Shown here: positions 7,322-12,871 of the stretch, piece after piece | Layout: each line of letters starts with the position of its first letter | Numbering within the stretch: the stretch's first letter is position 1 | Assembly (NCBI GenBank): GCA_031273545.1 | Contig: JAISRQ010000081.1 | Span: 1-12,871 of the forward strand | Length of the DNA: 12,871 bases | Source of the DNA: Holosporales bacterium | Lineage (GTDB): Bacteria; Pseudomonadota; Alphaproteobacteria; BNTO01 | Direction of reading: 5' to 3' | Program-made: the position numbers and the translations under genes | Notes under the pieces: model-generated | Database searches by the model: none | The model's input: only the letters and a program-made list of their open reading frames with translations | Told to the model about the DNA's origin: nothing

Positions 7322-7416
7322 TATACCGGGAGGCCTTATGAATGCTGACCAGAGATTGGAGAACTACAAGCGTTTGTCAGGGTAAAAAATCCGCAATCTT
7401 TTGGGGAATGGGTATA
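7322..7416 (+). repeat. Palindromic element copy B (intergenic, most complete)
   Basis: Outer termini TATACC (7322-7327) and GGTATA (7411-7416) are inverted. The left arm CCGGGAGGCCTTATGAATGC and right arm ATCCGCAATCTTTTGGGG are loosely complementary, and the centre is ACAAGCGTTTGT. It starts two bases after the stop of the 303-residue gene. GGGAGG four bases before ATG 7338 opens a 15-codon frame beginning MNADQRLENYKRL, parallel to the peptide encoded by the ruvX copy. It could act as a hairpin terminator for the gene upstream. Confidence 0.75.
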
Positions 7417-7620
7417 TATAGCCAATCCAGTCGCTAATTATATGACATTTTATACAAATCGGTACGGTTTTCAGCTGCGACAATGTTCAGCGTAGTGACA
7501 CACGAATGGTTATACTATATATCGGATCCAGCAAAGATTTGAGCCCCCGATATCATTCATGATAGTTCGTCGCATTGTATGTTTGTCTAGTGACAGAGCC
7601 TACGCGATTTGGTAGCGTAC

Positions 7621-7653
7621 GGGGAGGGATTGATGTTGTTATACTACGAATAA
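7621..7653 (+). promoter_or_regulatory. Strong Shine-Dalgarno with six-codon leader ORF
   Basis: GGGGAGGG (7621-7628) sits at ideal distance before ATG 7633, which encodes only MLLYYE and stops at TAA 7651-7653. One base later comes ATG 7655, the start of the 538-residue gene, which has no ribosome site of its own; its frame is closed upstream by TGA 7631-7633. The layout suggests that the main gene is started by termination-reinitiation. Confidence 0.45.
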
Positions 7654-7654
7654 A

Positions 7655-9271
7655 ATGCATTTATTACGATTTTTAAATATATGCCGAAAGCCCCAAAGAT
7701 TACTGATTAAAAACAAAGGGCCGGTAAGCGTTTGTTTGCAAAAAAGGTCCGAAATCTTTTGGGGAGTGGGTATCTCTGTTCTTTGCGCAGTATCGCCAAT
7801 GCTTAGCGAATTCGCGATGTGCTTTGAAGGGATGCCATCATTAGTTAGCACAAGATCCAGCGACGCGGAAGCGAACACTGCTGACTTCAAGACTACGTTT
7901 AACGACGTTTGCGACTTTTTTCGTTGCAACAGGTTCTACTTCAACAGCGAATATGTATCAAGTCTGTTGCAAGGGAAAAGTCATATAACATTCAATGGAA
8001 AACAAATCTTCTTCTCAGATGCGCAGCTCTTAGTCCATGCGGCGGGAGACACTTGGACTGCATTTTTACTGGCAACAGAAATGTTGCACTTGGCCCAAAA
8101 ATTCTGCCTTGCATCTGACCGCCTGCGCAACGAAATCGTAATGAATCTTGCGAATGACGTCGCGAAAGAAAAGTCCGTTCCTGTTACAGAGGAAGGAAGC
8201 TGCTTGGCAATGTGCGCATATTTGTACGCATCCATCGGTTGGCGCGAATGCTTAAATGCGTACGCCCCCTTGGCCCGTTTGTTACCTGCAGGTAAAGGCA
8301 TTGCTGCTGAAATCAGAATGGTCGATTTCTTGGTTCGTCGTGCCGGCTCTCTGCGGAACTTTCGCGTAGAAGGCACGTTTGCTACACTTACCGATAACTA
8401 TGAATCAAGCTTACGTATTACGTCTGCAACGTCCACGACATCACCAATTATAATTGACCCGAAAGAAAAATGGGGGATATCCATCGCGTTAAAGAACAAA
8501 TATCCAAAACATTGGGAACAAATACAAAAGTCAGGCAACCGTTATTACGGCGCATACTTTGACCACAACACATTTAAGACGTACGTCGATAACGTAACTG
8601 CCCAATTAACGGACATCGCAGATATGGATGATGACCCGGTAATAGGCGACTACATAGGCCGCTATATAACATTACTTGATAACGTGTGGAAACTTTCCTG
8701 CGAAATGTCCCCGTCTAACTGGAGCAGGACATATCACATGAACCCGCCCGAACCGTTGCGTATTGAAAGGTTAGGAGTAAAATCAGATGAGTCATCGCAA
8801 GTAAAATTAGAGTGGTCCAGTGACCCGATTACTGCATATATTCAAGGGATGTTGTTGGTGAGAGATATTCAGTATTTTTATGTGAAACAAGGGTGTTTTA
8901 CGAGCGACAAACGTAGCTCTATCAAAGATCAATTTTTTGAGAGAGTAGATTTTGTAGAATGTAAAAAGGTAGAGGAAGGTAACATTAATGTTAGACGCGC
9001 GAAGAAATTGGATAGCAACATACAAGAAGCCAGTGGAAATATGTTGGATAGTTTGTGTACACTTGACGCGATGTCTACCCAAAGGCACAAACAGCAATTG
9101 GAACGATTAAAGAAACAGCGAAAGGCCTTCCCACCACGGAGGAAATTGCAATTGCAAGTTAACGAACTTGAAAAAGCTCGGAAGGTTAGACTTGACAAAG
9201 TGCGGTTCATTGAGATGGATGAACTTCGCGGTTATGAATGTTGGAACTCACGACACACAGCTCGGAAGTAA
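7655..9271 (+). CDS. Unidentified exported 538-residue protein with palindromic insert near its N-terminus
   Basis: The product begins MHLLRFLNIC and is then interrupted by a palindromic element (about residues 11-40, KPQRLLIKNKGPVSV to IFWGVG). A hydrophobic segment, ISVLCAVSPMLSEFAMC, follows. Removing the insert joins MHLLRFLNI to SVLCAVSPMLSEFA, a convincing signal peptide, so I infer a secreted or periplasmic protein whose signal was hit by the insertion. The body (60-460) is mixed helical with several Trp and Cys and no motif I know. The C-terminus (about 470-525) is a basic coiled-coil-like stretch (KQQLERLKKQRK, LQLQVNELEKARK). Its TAA directly abuts the ruvX ATG, so the two are probably co-transcribed and coupled. 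Function unknown; the frame is real by length. Confidence 0.8.
   Translation: MHLLRFLNICRKPQRLLIKNKGPVSVCLQKRSEIFWGVGISVLCAVSPMLSEFAMCFEGMPSLVSTRSSDAEANTADFKTTFNDVCDFFRCNRFYFNSEYVSSLLQGKSHITFNGKQIFFSDAQLLVHAAGDTWTAFLLATEMLHLAQKFCLASDRLRNEIVMNLANDVAKEKSVPVTEEGSCLAMCAYLYASIGWRECLNAYAPLARLLPAGKGIAAEIRMVDFLVRRAGSLRNFRVEGTFATLTDNYESSLRITSATSTTSPIIIDPKEKWGISIALKNKYPKHWEQIQKSGNRYYGAYFDHNTFKTYVDNVTAQLTDIADMDDDPVIGDYIGRYITLLDNVWKLSCEMSPSNWSRTYHMNPPEPLRIERLGVKSDESSQVKLEWSSDPITAYIQGMLLVRDIQYFYVKQGCFTSDKRSSIKDQFFERVDFVECKKVEEGNINVRRAKKLDSNIQEASGNMLDSLCTLDAMSTQRHKQQLERLKKQRKAFPPRRKLQLQVNELEKARKVRLDKVRFIEMDELRGYECWNSRHTARK
7684..7773 (+). repeat. Palindromic element copy D, in frame in the 538-residue gene
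   Basis: Left arm CCGAAAGCCCCAAAGATTAC and right arm GTCCGAAATCTTTTGGGG form an imperfect inverted pair about the centre TAAGCGTTTGT. The 90 bp equal 30 codons, so frame is kept. Its reverse complement aligns with the mreC insert over the full length. The edge of the element falls within the signal-peptide region of the host protein. Confidence 0.75.
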
Positions 9272-9952
9272 ATGATTACAACAATTGAAACATTATTCCC
9301 ATTGTGGCAACAAAACAAAGGTAACCGCAAGTTGATCGGAATAGACTGGGGCGAAAAACACATTGGGATTGCCGTCTCCGACAAAAGTGGGATAATCGCG
9401 TCCCCCCTTTGCACCGTTGTTTTTCGAGCCAATAAAAAGGTACAAAAACATATGGCACGCCCTCACATGCCGGGAGGTTCAATTAATGCAGACCGAAATT
9501 TGAAGAACAACACACGTTTGTTTGGCGAAAAAGGCTGCAATCACTTGGGAAATGGACAAAGCGCAACAGAAGCAATGAAAGGCGTAATTATTAGAAAGTC
9601 CCCAGAACAATTGTTACAAGAAACGGTAAGGGATGTTACTGACATAATAAAAAGAGAAGTACCTCTGGCAGTAAGTGTTGGTATCCCTATAAATATGAAT
9701 GGATCGCACGGTTTTCAATCTCAGAAGGTCGTTCGCTTCGCAGAAGTCCTTGCTGAAAATGTTCCCCCTGATATGCCAATCATTTTTACAGATGAACGTT
9801 TGTCTAGTGCGGCTGTAGAGAAGACCATGATTAGTGCAGATATCACGCGAGCTAAACGTGCAAGATTAATCGACAAGACTTCTGCTGCGTACGTTTTGCA
9901 GCAGGTTGTGGATATGCTGAATCAATGTAGCGCCCCGGGGGCACCCAATTAA
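9272..9952 (+). CDS. ruvX: Putative Holliday-junction resolvase-like protein RuvX/YqgF with internal insert
   Basis: This is the YqgF/RuvX RNase H-fold nuclease family, implicated in pre-16S rRNA 5' maturation. Conserved features are KLIGIDWGEKHIGIAVSD (acidic D25), ASPL (43-46), VGIPINMNGS, TDERLSS (D174, E175) and the C-terminal LIDKTSAAYVLQ (D201). The protein has 226 residues where family members usually have about 140-160. The excess is an N-terminal extension of about 18 residues and an insert of about 45 (roughly 57-108) between the first strands and the KSPEQLLQETVRDV helix. A palindromic element encodes residues 64-95 of the insert. All acidic catalytic residues remain, and the insert falls in a surface loop by family knowledge, so activity may survive. 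ATG 9272 follows the previous TAA directly. The last codons run into a mini-element. Confidence 0.88.
   Translation: MITTIETLFPLWQQNKGNRKLIGIDWGEKHIGIAVSDKSGIIASPLCTVVFRANKKVQKHMARPHMPGGSINADRNLKNNTRLFGEKGCNHLGNGQSATEAMKGVIIRKSPEQLLQETVRDVTDIIKREVPLAVSVGIPINMNGSHGFQSQKVVRFAEVLAENVPPDMPIIFTDERLSSAAVEKTMISADITRAKRARLIDKTSAAYVLQQVVDMLNQCSAPGAPN
9461..9556 (+). repeat. Palindromic element copy C, in frame in ruvX
   Basis: CCGGGAGGTTCAATTAATGC at the left and TGCAATCACTTGGGAAATGG at the right match copies A and B, with ACACGTTTGT at the centre. It encodes PGGSINADRNLKNN and on to GCNHLGNG. The same frame in copy B gives PGGLMNADQRLENYKRLSG then a stop, so ruvX carries a version whose frame is free of stops. 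Its flank CCCTCACATG resembles the hairpin flank of copy A. Confidence 0.75.
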
Positions 9953-10051
9953 AGAGAACATTTTTGGGGTATGTATCACCCAGGGCACCCAAAATGCGGG
10001 CATTCTTTAGGGATGGGCCGAGCCCCCAATTAATGCGAACATTCTTTGGGG
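9942..10051. repeat. Three miniature hairpin derivatives of the palindromic element
   Basis: Three units start at 9942, 9986 and 10023. Each joins an element left arm (CACCCAATTAATG-like) to a right arm (CATTCTTTGGGG-like) across a loop of about four bases. In the third, CCCCAATTAATG (10024-10035) pairs with CATTCTTTGGGG (10040-10051) around CGAA. The second uses loop CGGG. The first overlaps the ruvX stop. They lie between convergent ruvX and the permease and could act as bidirectional terminators or transcript-protecting hairpins. Confidence 0.6.
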
Positions 10052-10080
10052 TATGCTATTTCGAGGAGACCAAATTAATT

Positions 10081-11268
10081 TTACACAGGAACAATAATAC
10101 TCAGAAGTTCACACAAGACTACAATTACTCCAAACCCAACGCAAAGTCCAACCAGCCATTTTCTTCTTAATATCTCAAAGTGTAACGGCGCTTTTATTTT
10201 GCAAAGTAAAAACGTCGGCAAAAATATCGCAATTACGGCCAGAATCATTCCAGCAAAGCTCAAAACCTTAACAAACGCATTTGGCACCAAAACCGCAACA
10301 AACACCGCAGGAACCACAGCAAGCCCCGCAGATAGCGCTCGCTTTTTCCAAACATTATCCAGCCGCTTGTCAAAGGATTCTATTGCTAAATCCAAATCAT
10401 CAACTAAGGCAAGACCAACCCCAATAATCGACGTTCCAATCGCTAATACGGAAATAATAAACACAGCAGACTTTACTATAGTTGCATTAGACACAGAACA
10501 CAGCGCATGTATTAGTTCGCTTATTCCAATTCCCTGGGTTGTCATCTGGGCAAAAAGCTCCGGCTGCGAATTGTGGATCATAGTCATTACGCCAACAATC
10601 CAAGCGATGTACACAGCTGCGGGAAGAAAACTCCCCCAGAGACAAGCTGTTTTGATCATTTTTTTGTCGTTATTGCAAAATTTTGTTATAGAATGCAAGG
10701 ATCCCTGAAAACCAAAAGATGTGAACAACGTCGGCAAAACGACGCAAAGCTGAGGCAGCATAATTTTGTTAGTATTGTGCGGCAAAGAATCTATGGTCAC
10801 GTTAAACATCATGCAAATAATCGAAAACAAAATAACAGTAAGAAGCGTCATAAACAGTTTTTGATTTATGCTAATGATTTTGCCTGATGACGTCGCAAGA
10901 AGGACGAAGACACCACACGCAACTGCGAGCTTTAGCGCCGTGCTTCCTGCACCGATGACTGCGCTTAGTCCACAAATGTACGCGGAAAGGAGGGCAAATT
11001 GAAGCACCCGCAAGCTTATGTTTCCTATGAGCGCGGCCCCTTTTCCTGAGAATTTAAGCCCAACTAATTCAAGTGTAAACCGGCAATCTGAATGTAGATT
11101 AAGTTCTGTGCGAATAAGTGCAGAAATGTACGTAATAAATGCACACATAAGCATAATCAAAATAGAAGACGCAACCCCAATGTGCGCAAGCACAAGTGGA
11201 AGAGATATCATGCCAGAACCAATGGCGGTTCCTGACAATATAAAAATGGCACGCATTTGTTTTTGCAT
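10081..11268 (-). CDS. Tyrosine/tryptophan permease (aromatic amino acid transporter, TyrP/Mtr type)
   Basis: This is a secondary transporter of the hydroxy/aromatic amino acid permease family, importing tyrosine or tryptophan with protons across the inner membrane. The 395-residue product is close to E. coli TyrP in length and has about eleven hydrophobic helices. Family signatures are GTAIGSGMISLPLV in helix 1 (about residues 13-26) and LFTSFGFQGSLHSI in the middle. Sequence alone does not separate tyrosine from tryptophan specificity, so no symbol is given. AAGGAG lies eight bases before the ATG. Import of aromatic amino acids suits an organism relying on host nutrients. The mini-hairpins at 9942-10051 lie just beyond its TAA. 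Confidence 0.9.
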   Translation of the reverse strand: MQKQMRAIFILSGTAIGSGMISLPLVLAHIGVASSILIMLMCAFITYISALIRTELNLHSDCRFTLELVGLKFSGKGAALIGNISLRVLQFALLSAYICGLSAVIGAGSTALKLAVACGVFVLLATSSGKIISINQKLFMTLLTVILFSIICMMFNVTIDSLPHNTNKIMLPQLCVVLPTLFTSFGFQGSLHSITKFCNNDKKMIKTACLWGSFLPAAVYIAWIVGVMTMIHNSQPELFAQMTTQGIGISELIHALCSVSNATIVKSAVFIISVLAIGTSIIGVGLALVDDLDLAIESFDKRLDNVWKKRALSAGLAVVPAVFVAVLVPNAFVKVLSFAGMILAVIAIFLPTFLLCKIKAPLHFEILRRKWLVGLCVGFGVIVVLCELLSIIVPV

Positions 11269-11291
11269 AATAAAAACTCCTTATATAAAAA

Positions 11292-11320
11292 ATAAAAATA
11301 AATAAACTGACACGACTCAA
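11292..11320 (-). promoter_or_regulatory. Candidate promoter of the permease gene
   Basis: TTGAGT (11320-11315, minus strand) and TTTTAT (11297-11292) are 17 bases apart and about 25 bases before the start codon. The -10 is poor in an AT-rich tract. Confidence 0.3.
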
Positions 11321-11332
11321 CAGGCCCAATGT

Positions 11333-11346
11333 TTTGCGCGCGCAAA
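11333..11346. promoter_or_regulatory. Perfect palindrome TTTGCGCGCGCAAA upstream of the permease
   Basis: A 14-bp perfect dyad lies 12 bp upstream of the candidate permease -35. Alternating GC in an AT-rich spacer is unusual; it may be an operator, or simply a chance palindrome. Confidence 0.35.
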
Positions 11347-11456
11347 TGCAATGGAACAATAAAACAGCCAGCAATGACGACGTAAAATGCAGGAAAAAGT
11401 ACTTAAATAAAGCCAACAAGTAGGATGCCTTAAATAAAAGTAGTTCTACGTTTTTC

Positions 11457-11529
11457 GATACGTATCAACAACCGTTGAGTAATATTTTATGATGTATGGG
11501 GGAGAATAATCGATACTAAACGTATCGAT
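11457..11529. promoter_or_regulatory. Paired GATAC/GTATC dyads
   Basis: GATACGTATC (11457-11466) is a perfect palindrome. 42 bases further on, ATCGATAC (11509-11516) and GTATCGAT (11522-11529) form a perfect 8-bp inverted repeat around TAAAC. The shared half-site (A)TCGATAC suggests two binding sites for one dimeric regulator, though which gene it would serve is unclear. Confidence 0.35.
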
Positions 11530-11910
11530 AGTAATGATAGTTATTGGTTAGAATCATACCGACTTCATTGGATAGCAAAGATGCATTTCCTATGATTTCG
11601 TTAATGCTTAGAGCCAATGATGCACAACAACAAGAACGCCTCGCGCTCGGCCGGACAACGGACGCAATGCCAGCAAGTGCAAAAATTTTACTTTTTAACT
11701 TGAGCAAAGACATTCCCAGCCTGTTGTAACAAGATCAGCCGCCATGATCTTACTGTAGTTGCTCTGTGTAAATAATGCAAGAAAATTGTTGTGAGGATAA
11801 CAATGATAGATTTTTTAACGTTGTGAATAGGGTGAATCTACGCGTCAACCATTCACGCCAAAGGAGAAGAGAGAAACGCGTCAGCCGCCATGCGAATGAA
11901 GATGAGAAGC

Positions 11911-12056
11911 GCCTCCTCCCCAACCACCACTTTTATCCTAACAGAAAAACGTTAAGGAATCGTAAATTCGAAAAAGAACAACATTTGATTCAAATTCTAC
12001 AATTAACTGTCCATTAACCCTTTTGTGCTAGGATAAAAGGTAGTGGTTGGGGGTGG
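11911..12056. repeat. Large imperfect inverted repeat (possible structured RNA or MITE remnant)
   Basis: The left arm 11918-11940 (CCCCAACCACCAC then TTTTATCCTA) is matched by the reverse complement of 12029-12052, with one indel and one or two mismatches. Weaker complementarity continues inward: ACAGAAAAACGTTAAGG on the left against CCATTAACCCTTTTGTG on the right. The total span is about 145 bases with an unpaired middle of roughly 50. I see no signature of 4.5S RNA, RNase P RNA or tmRNA; a 6S-like RNA cannot be excluded. Confidence 0.5.
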
Positions 12057-12103
12057 ATACGCTTCACATTTTGCAAACGAATCCAAAATTTTTGGGAAGT
12101 GAC
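12055..12103 (+). repeat. Palindromic element copy G (degenerate right half)
   Basis: TTTTGCAAACGAATCC followed by AAAATTTTTGGGAAGTG aligns with TTTGCAAAAAAGGTCC and GAAATCTTTTGGGGAGTG of copy D, and GGATACGCTTCACA stands where D has GGTAAGCGTTTGT. A left arm is not recognisable. Confidence 0.4.
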
Positions 12104-12142
12104 TACAAACAACTTTGCGTTCGCGCTACGCAGGCAAACGAC

Positions 12143-12219
12143 TGGTGCACTCGAGACGATTCGAACGTCCGACCTTTGCCTTCGGAGGGCAACGCTCTAT
12201 CCAACTGAGCTACGAGTGC
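12143..12219 (-). tRNA. tRNA-Arg, anticodon CCG, CCA encoded
   Basis: The minus strand folds as a full cloverleaf. Acceptor GCACTCG pairs with CGAGTGC; the D-arm is GCTCAGTTGGATAGAGC. The anticodon stem TTGCC/GGCAA encloses loop CTCCGAA with anticodon CCG (codon CGG). The T-arm is GGACG TTCGAAT CGTCT, with one imperfect outer pair. The discriminator A and CCA are genomic (12143-12146). It lies downstream of rpmB on the same strand, 68 bp apart, and could share its transcript. Confidence 0.95.
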
Positions 12220-12287
12220 TTAAAATGCAACAGCGAGGAAATATCATCCTACTCCCCCCCTCAGACGTCGCCACCAACATCGCGCTA

Positions 12288-12596
12288 TTACTGAGCCGCC
12301 GTCGCAGCACCGATAGCAGTAGCACGCGTTGCAATTACCTTCTTCAGAGCAATGATATCTTCGCTGAGAGTTCTATCCGCCGAAGAGAGCAAAAATGCGT
12401 CAATTCCGCCATTTTTTTCAATTGTTCGAATCCCCTTCGTAGACACCCTGAGCTGCACACAACGCCCAAGTACGTCGCTCATGAACGAAACGCGCTGCAA
12501 ATTTGGCAAAAAACGACGCCGCGTCTTATTATGCGCATGACTTACACAGTTTCCGGATAACACACCCTTATTTGTAACACAACAACGCCTAGCCAT
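12288..12596 (-). CDS. rpmB: 50S ribosomal protein L28
   Basis: L28 is a small basic protein of the large ribosomal subunit. The 102-residue product starts with the family signature MARRCCVTNKGVLSGNCVSH and continues with HNKTRRRFLPNLQ and a VSTKGIRTIEKNGG segment, all typical of L28. An Ala/Thr-rich tail (ATRATAIGAATAAQ) extends it, as in alphaproteobacterial forms. The start is ATG 12596-12594. An in-frame ATG at 12644 would add 16 residues foreign to the family and lies upstream of the probable -10 box. The ribosome site is weak. rpmG is not adjacent within the window. Confidence 0.95.
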   Translation of the reverse strand: MARRCCVTNKGVLSGNCVSHAHNKTRRRFLPNLQRVSFMSDVLGRCVQLRVSTKGIRTIEKNGGIDAFLLSSADRTLSEDIIALKKVIATRATAIGAATAAQ

Positions 12597-12631
12597 AACT
12601 GCCCGTATCAAAAAACAAACACCGTAGTTTA

Positions 12632-12660
12632 AATCTAAATTCATATAAAGGAAAAGTCAA
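12632..12660 (-). promoter_or_regulatory. Probable rpmB promoter
   Basis: TTGACT (12660-12655, minus strand) and TAGATT (12637-12632) are 17 bases apart. The transcript would start about 30 bases before ATG 12596, which supports that start over ATG 12644. Confidence 0.5.
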
Positions 12661-12768
12661 CGGTGATATTTCCGCTATGCGCGAATTTATAAACGAGGAG
12701 AGTGATATTTTTCTTCACATAGGTGCATTTTTATACACATTTTAACGACTTAATGACATGTTTTTTTG

Positions 12769-12774
12769 TATAAT
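12769..12774 (+). promoter_or_regulatory. Candidate -10 box TATAAT for the terminal ORF
   Basis: A perfect TATAAT lies 36 bases before ATG 12811. No clear -35 is present at 16-18 bases upstream, where CGACTT or similar occurs. Confidence 0.35.
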
Positions 12775-12810
12775 TAATTATGCAAATTTTCTTTAAAAAC
12801 AAGGCCTTAC

Positions 12811-12871
12811 ATGGTTGACAAGGACATTAGAATTTCGCAGTATACTCAGGACTCAGGACTCAGGACTCAGG
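12811..12871 (+). CDS. Possible partial ORF with heptanucleotide repeats, 5' end only
   Basis: ATG 12811 follows AAGG (12801-12804) at six bases. The frame is open for 20 codons to the window edge, reading MVDKDIRISQYT and then QDSGLRTQ inside the heptamer array. Because the unit is 7 bp, three units encode a seven-residue peptide repeat, and each gain or loss of a unit shifts the frame. It is too short to identify and may be a chance frame over non-coding repeats. Confidence 0.3.
   Translation, partial: MVDKDIRISQYTQDSGLRTQ
12844..12871 (+). repeat. ACTCAGG heptamer tandem repeat, four units, open-ended
   Basis: Four perfect ACTCAGG units (12844, 12851, 12858, 12865) run to the last base of the window, so the array probably continues. 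It follows TTGACA (12815-12820) and TAT at 12841, making TATACT overlap the first unit, though the 20-base spacing is too long for a normal promoter. Confidence 0.9.

Larger units (their letters stand above)
7320..7654. other. Intergenic region upstream of the 538-residue gene
   Basis: The first 95 bp are palindromic element B. The remaining 240 bp are AT-rich with no ORF I can support. GTGACA (7495-7500) with TATATC 17 bases downstream (7518-7523) is a weak promoter candidate. The region ends with a strong ribosome site and a six-codon ORF (7621-7653) described separately. Confidence 0.5.
11269..12142. other. Long non-coding stretch between the permease and tRNA-Arg
   Basis: This 874-bp stretch has no gene I can support. 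It holds the permease 5' region with palindromes (11333, 11457-11529). Two overlapping short ORFs on opposite strands (11516-11713 minus, 65 codons starting MSLLKLKSKIFALAG; 11544-11729 plus) lack good ribosome sites and known homology. There is a small hairpin, GTGAAT...ATTCAC, near 11830-11857, a large imperfect inverted repeat (11911-12056) and a decayed palindromic element (12055-12103). It may be a decayed gene or host an unrecognised RNA. Confidence 0.5.

Noticed and set aside
10199..10887. Plus-strand ORFs of 169 and 104 codons
   Set aside because: They are antisense shadows of the permease gene, whose membrane helices and family motifs are clear on the minus strand.
11516..11713. Minus-strand 65-codon ORF with a signal-like start
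   Set aside because: No good ribosome site, overlapped by an equally long ORF on the other strand, and no recognisable homology; mentioned only within the region entry.
11800..11814. Sequence TTGTGAGGATAACAA resembling the lac operator
   Set aside because: No lac-type genes nearby and two bases shorter than the operator; most likely coincidence.
12597..12644. Longer rpmB from an upstream ATG
   Set aside because: The extra residues do not belong to L28, and the ATG lies upstream of the likely -10 box.

Overview
The window looks like part of a host-associated alphaproteobacterial chromosome, possibly Rickettsiales- or Holosporales-like. This rests on the overall look of DnaK, RuvX (YqgF), an MreC and L28, on loosely packed genes with long AT-rich spacers, on several secreted proteins I cannot assign to a family, and above all on a repeated palindromic element that inserts in frame into genes, as Rickettsia palindromic elements (RPEs) do. 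The taxonomic call is inference. No phage, IS, CRISPR or plasmid genes are visible.

Layout. 1-2076 (-): a partial secreted metallophosphoesterase. 2077-2497: divergent spacer with one palindromic element and a good mreC promoter. 2498-3802 (+): mreC, whose C-terminal third consists of an inserted palindromic element followed by five 48-bp tandem repeats. 3904-5784 (-): dnaK, without dnaJ beside it in this window, and with a possible 47-residue membrane peptide just upstream. 6117-7319 (+): an unidentified secreted protein split into two ORFs by an in-frame TGA. 7655-9271 and 9272-9952 (+): an unidentified exported 538-residue protein abutting ruvX, each carrying an in-frame palindromic element. 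9942-10051: three miniature hairpin derivatives of the element between convergent genes. 10081-11268 (-): a tyrosine/tryptophan permease. 11269-12142: a long non-coding stretch with palindromes and a large imperfect inverted repeat. 12143-12219 (-): tRNA-Arg(CCG) with encoded CCA. 12288-12596 (-): rpmB. 12811-end (+): a possible ORF running into ACTCAGG heptamer repeats at the window edge.

The main discovery candidate is the palindromic element family. Full copies are about 82-95 bp, with related inverted ends of about 24 bp (CCGAAAGCCCCAAAGATTGC at the left; GTCCGCAATCTTTTGGGG then AATGGGTAT at the right) around a centre near AAGCGTTTGT. I count five full copies (2281, 3380, 7322, 7684, 9461), two partial copies (3801, 12055) and three miniature copies (9942-10051). 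Three full copies lie inside protein genes with the frame kept open: mreC, the 538-residue gene and ruvX. All alignments were made by eye and need computational confirmation.
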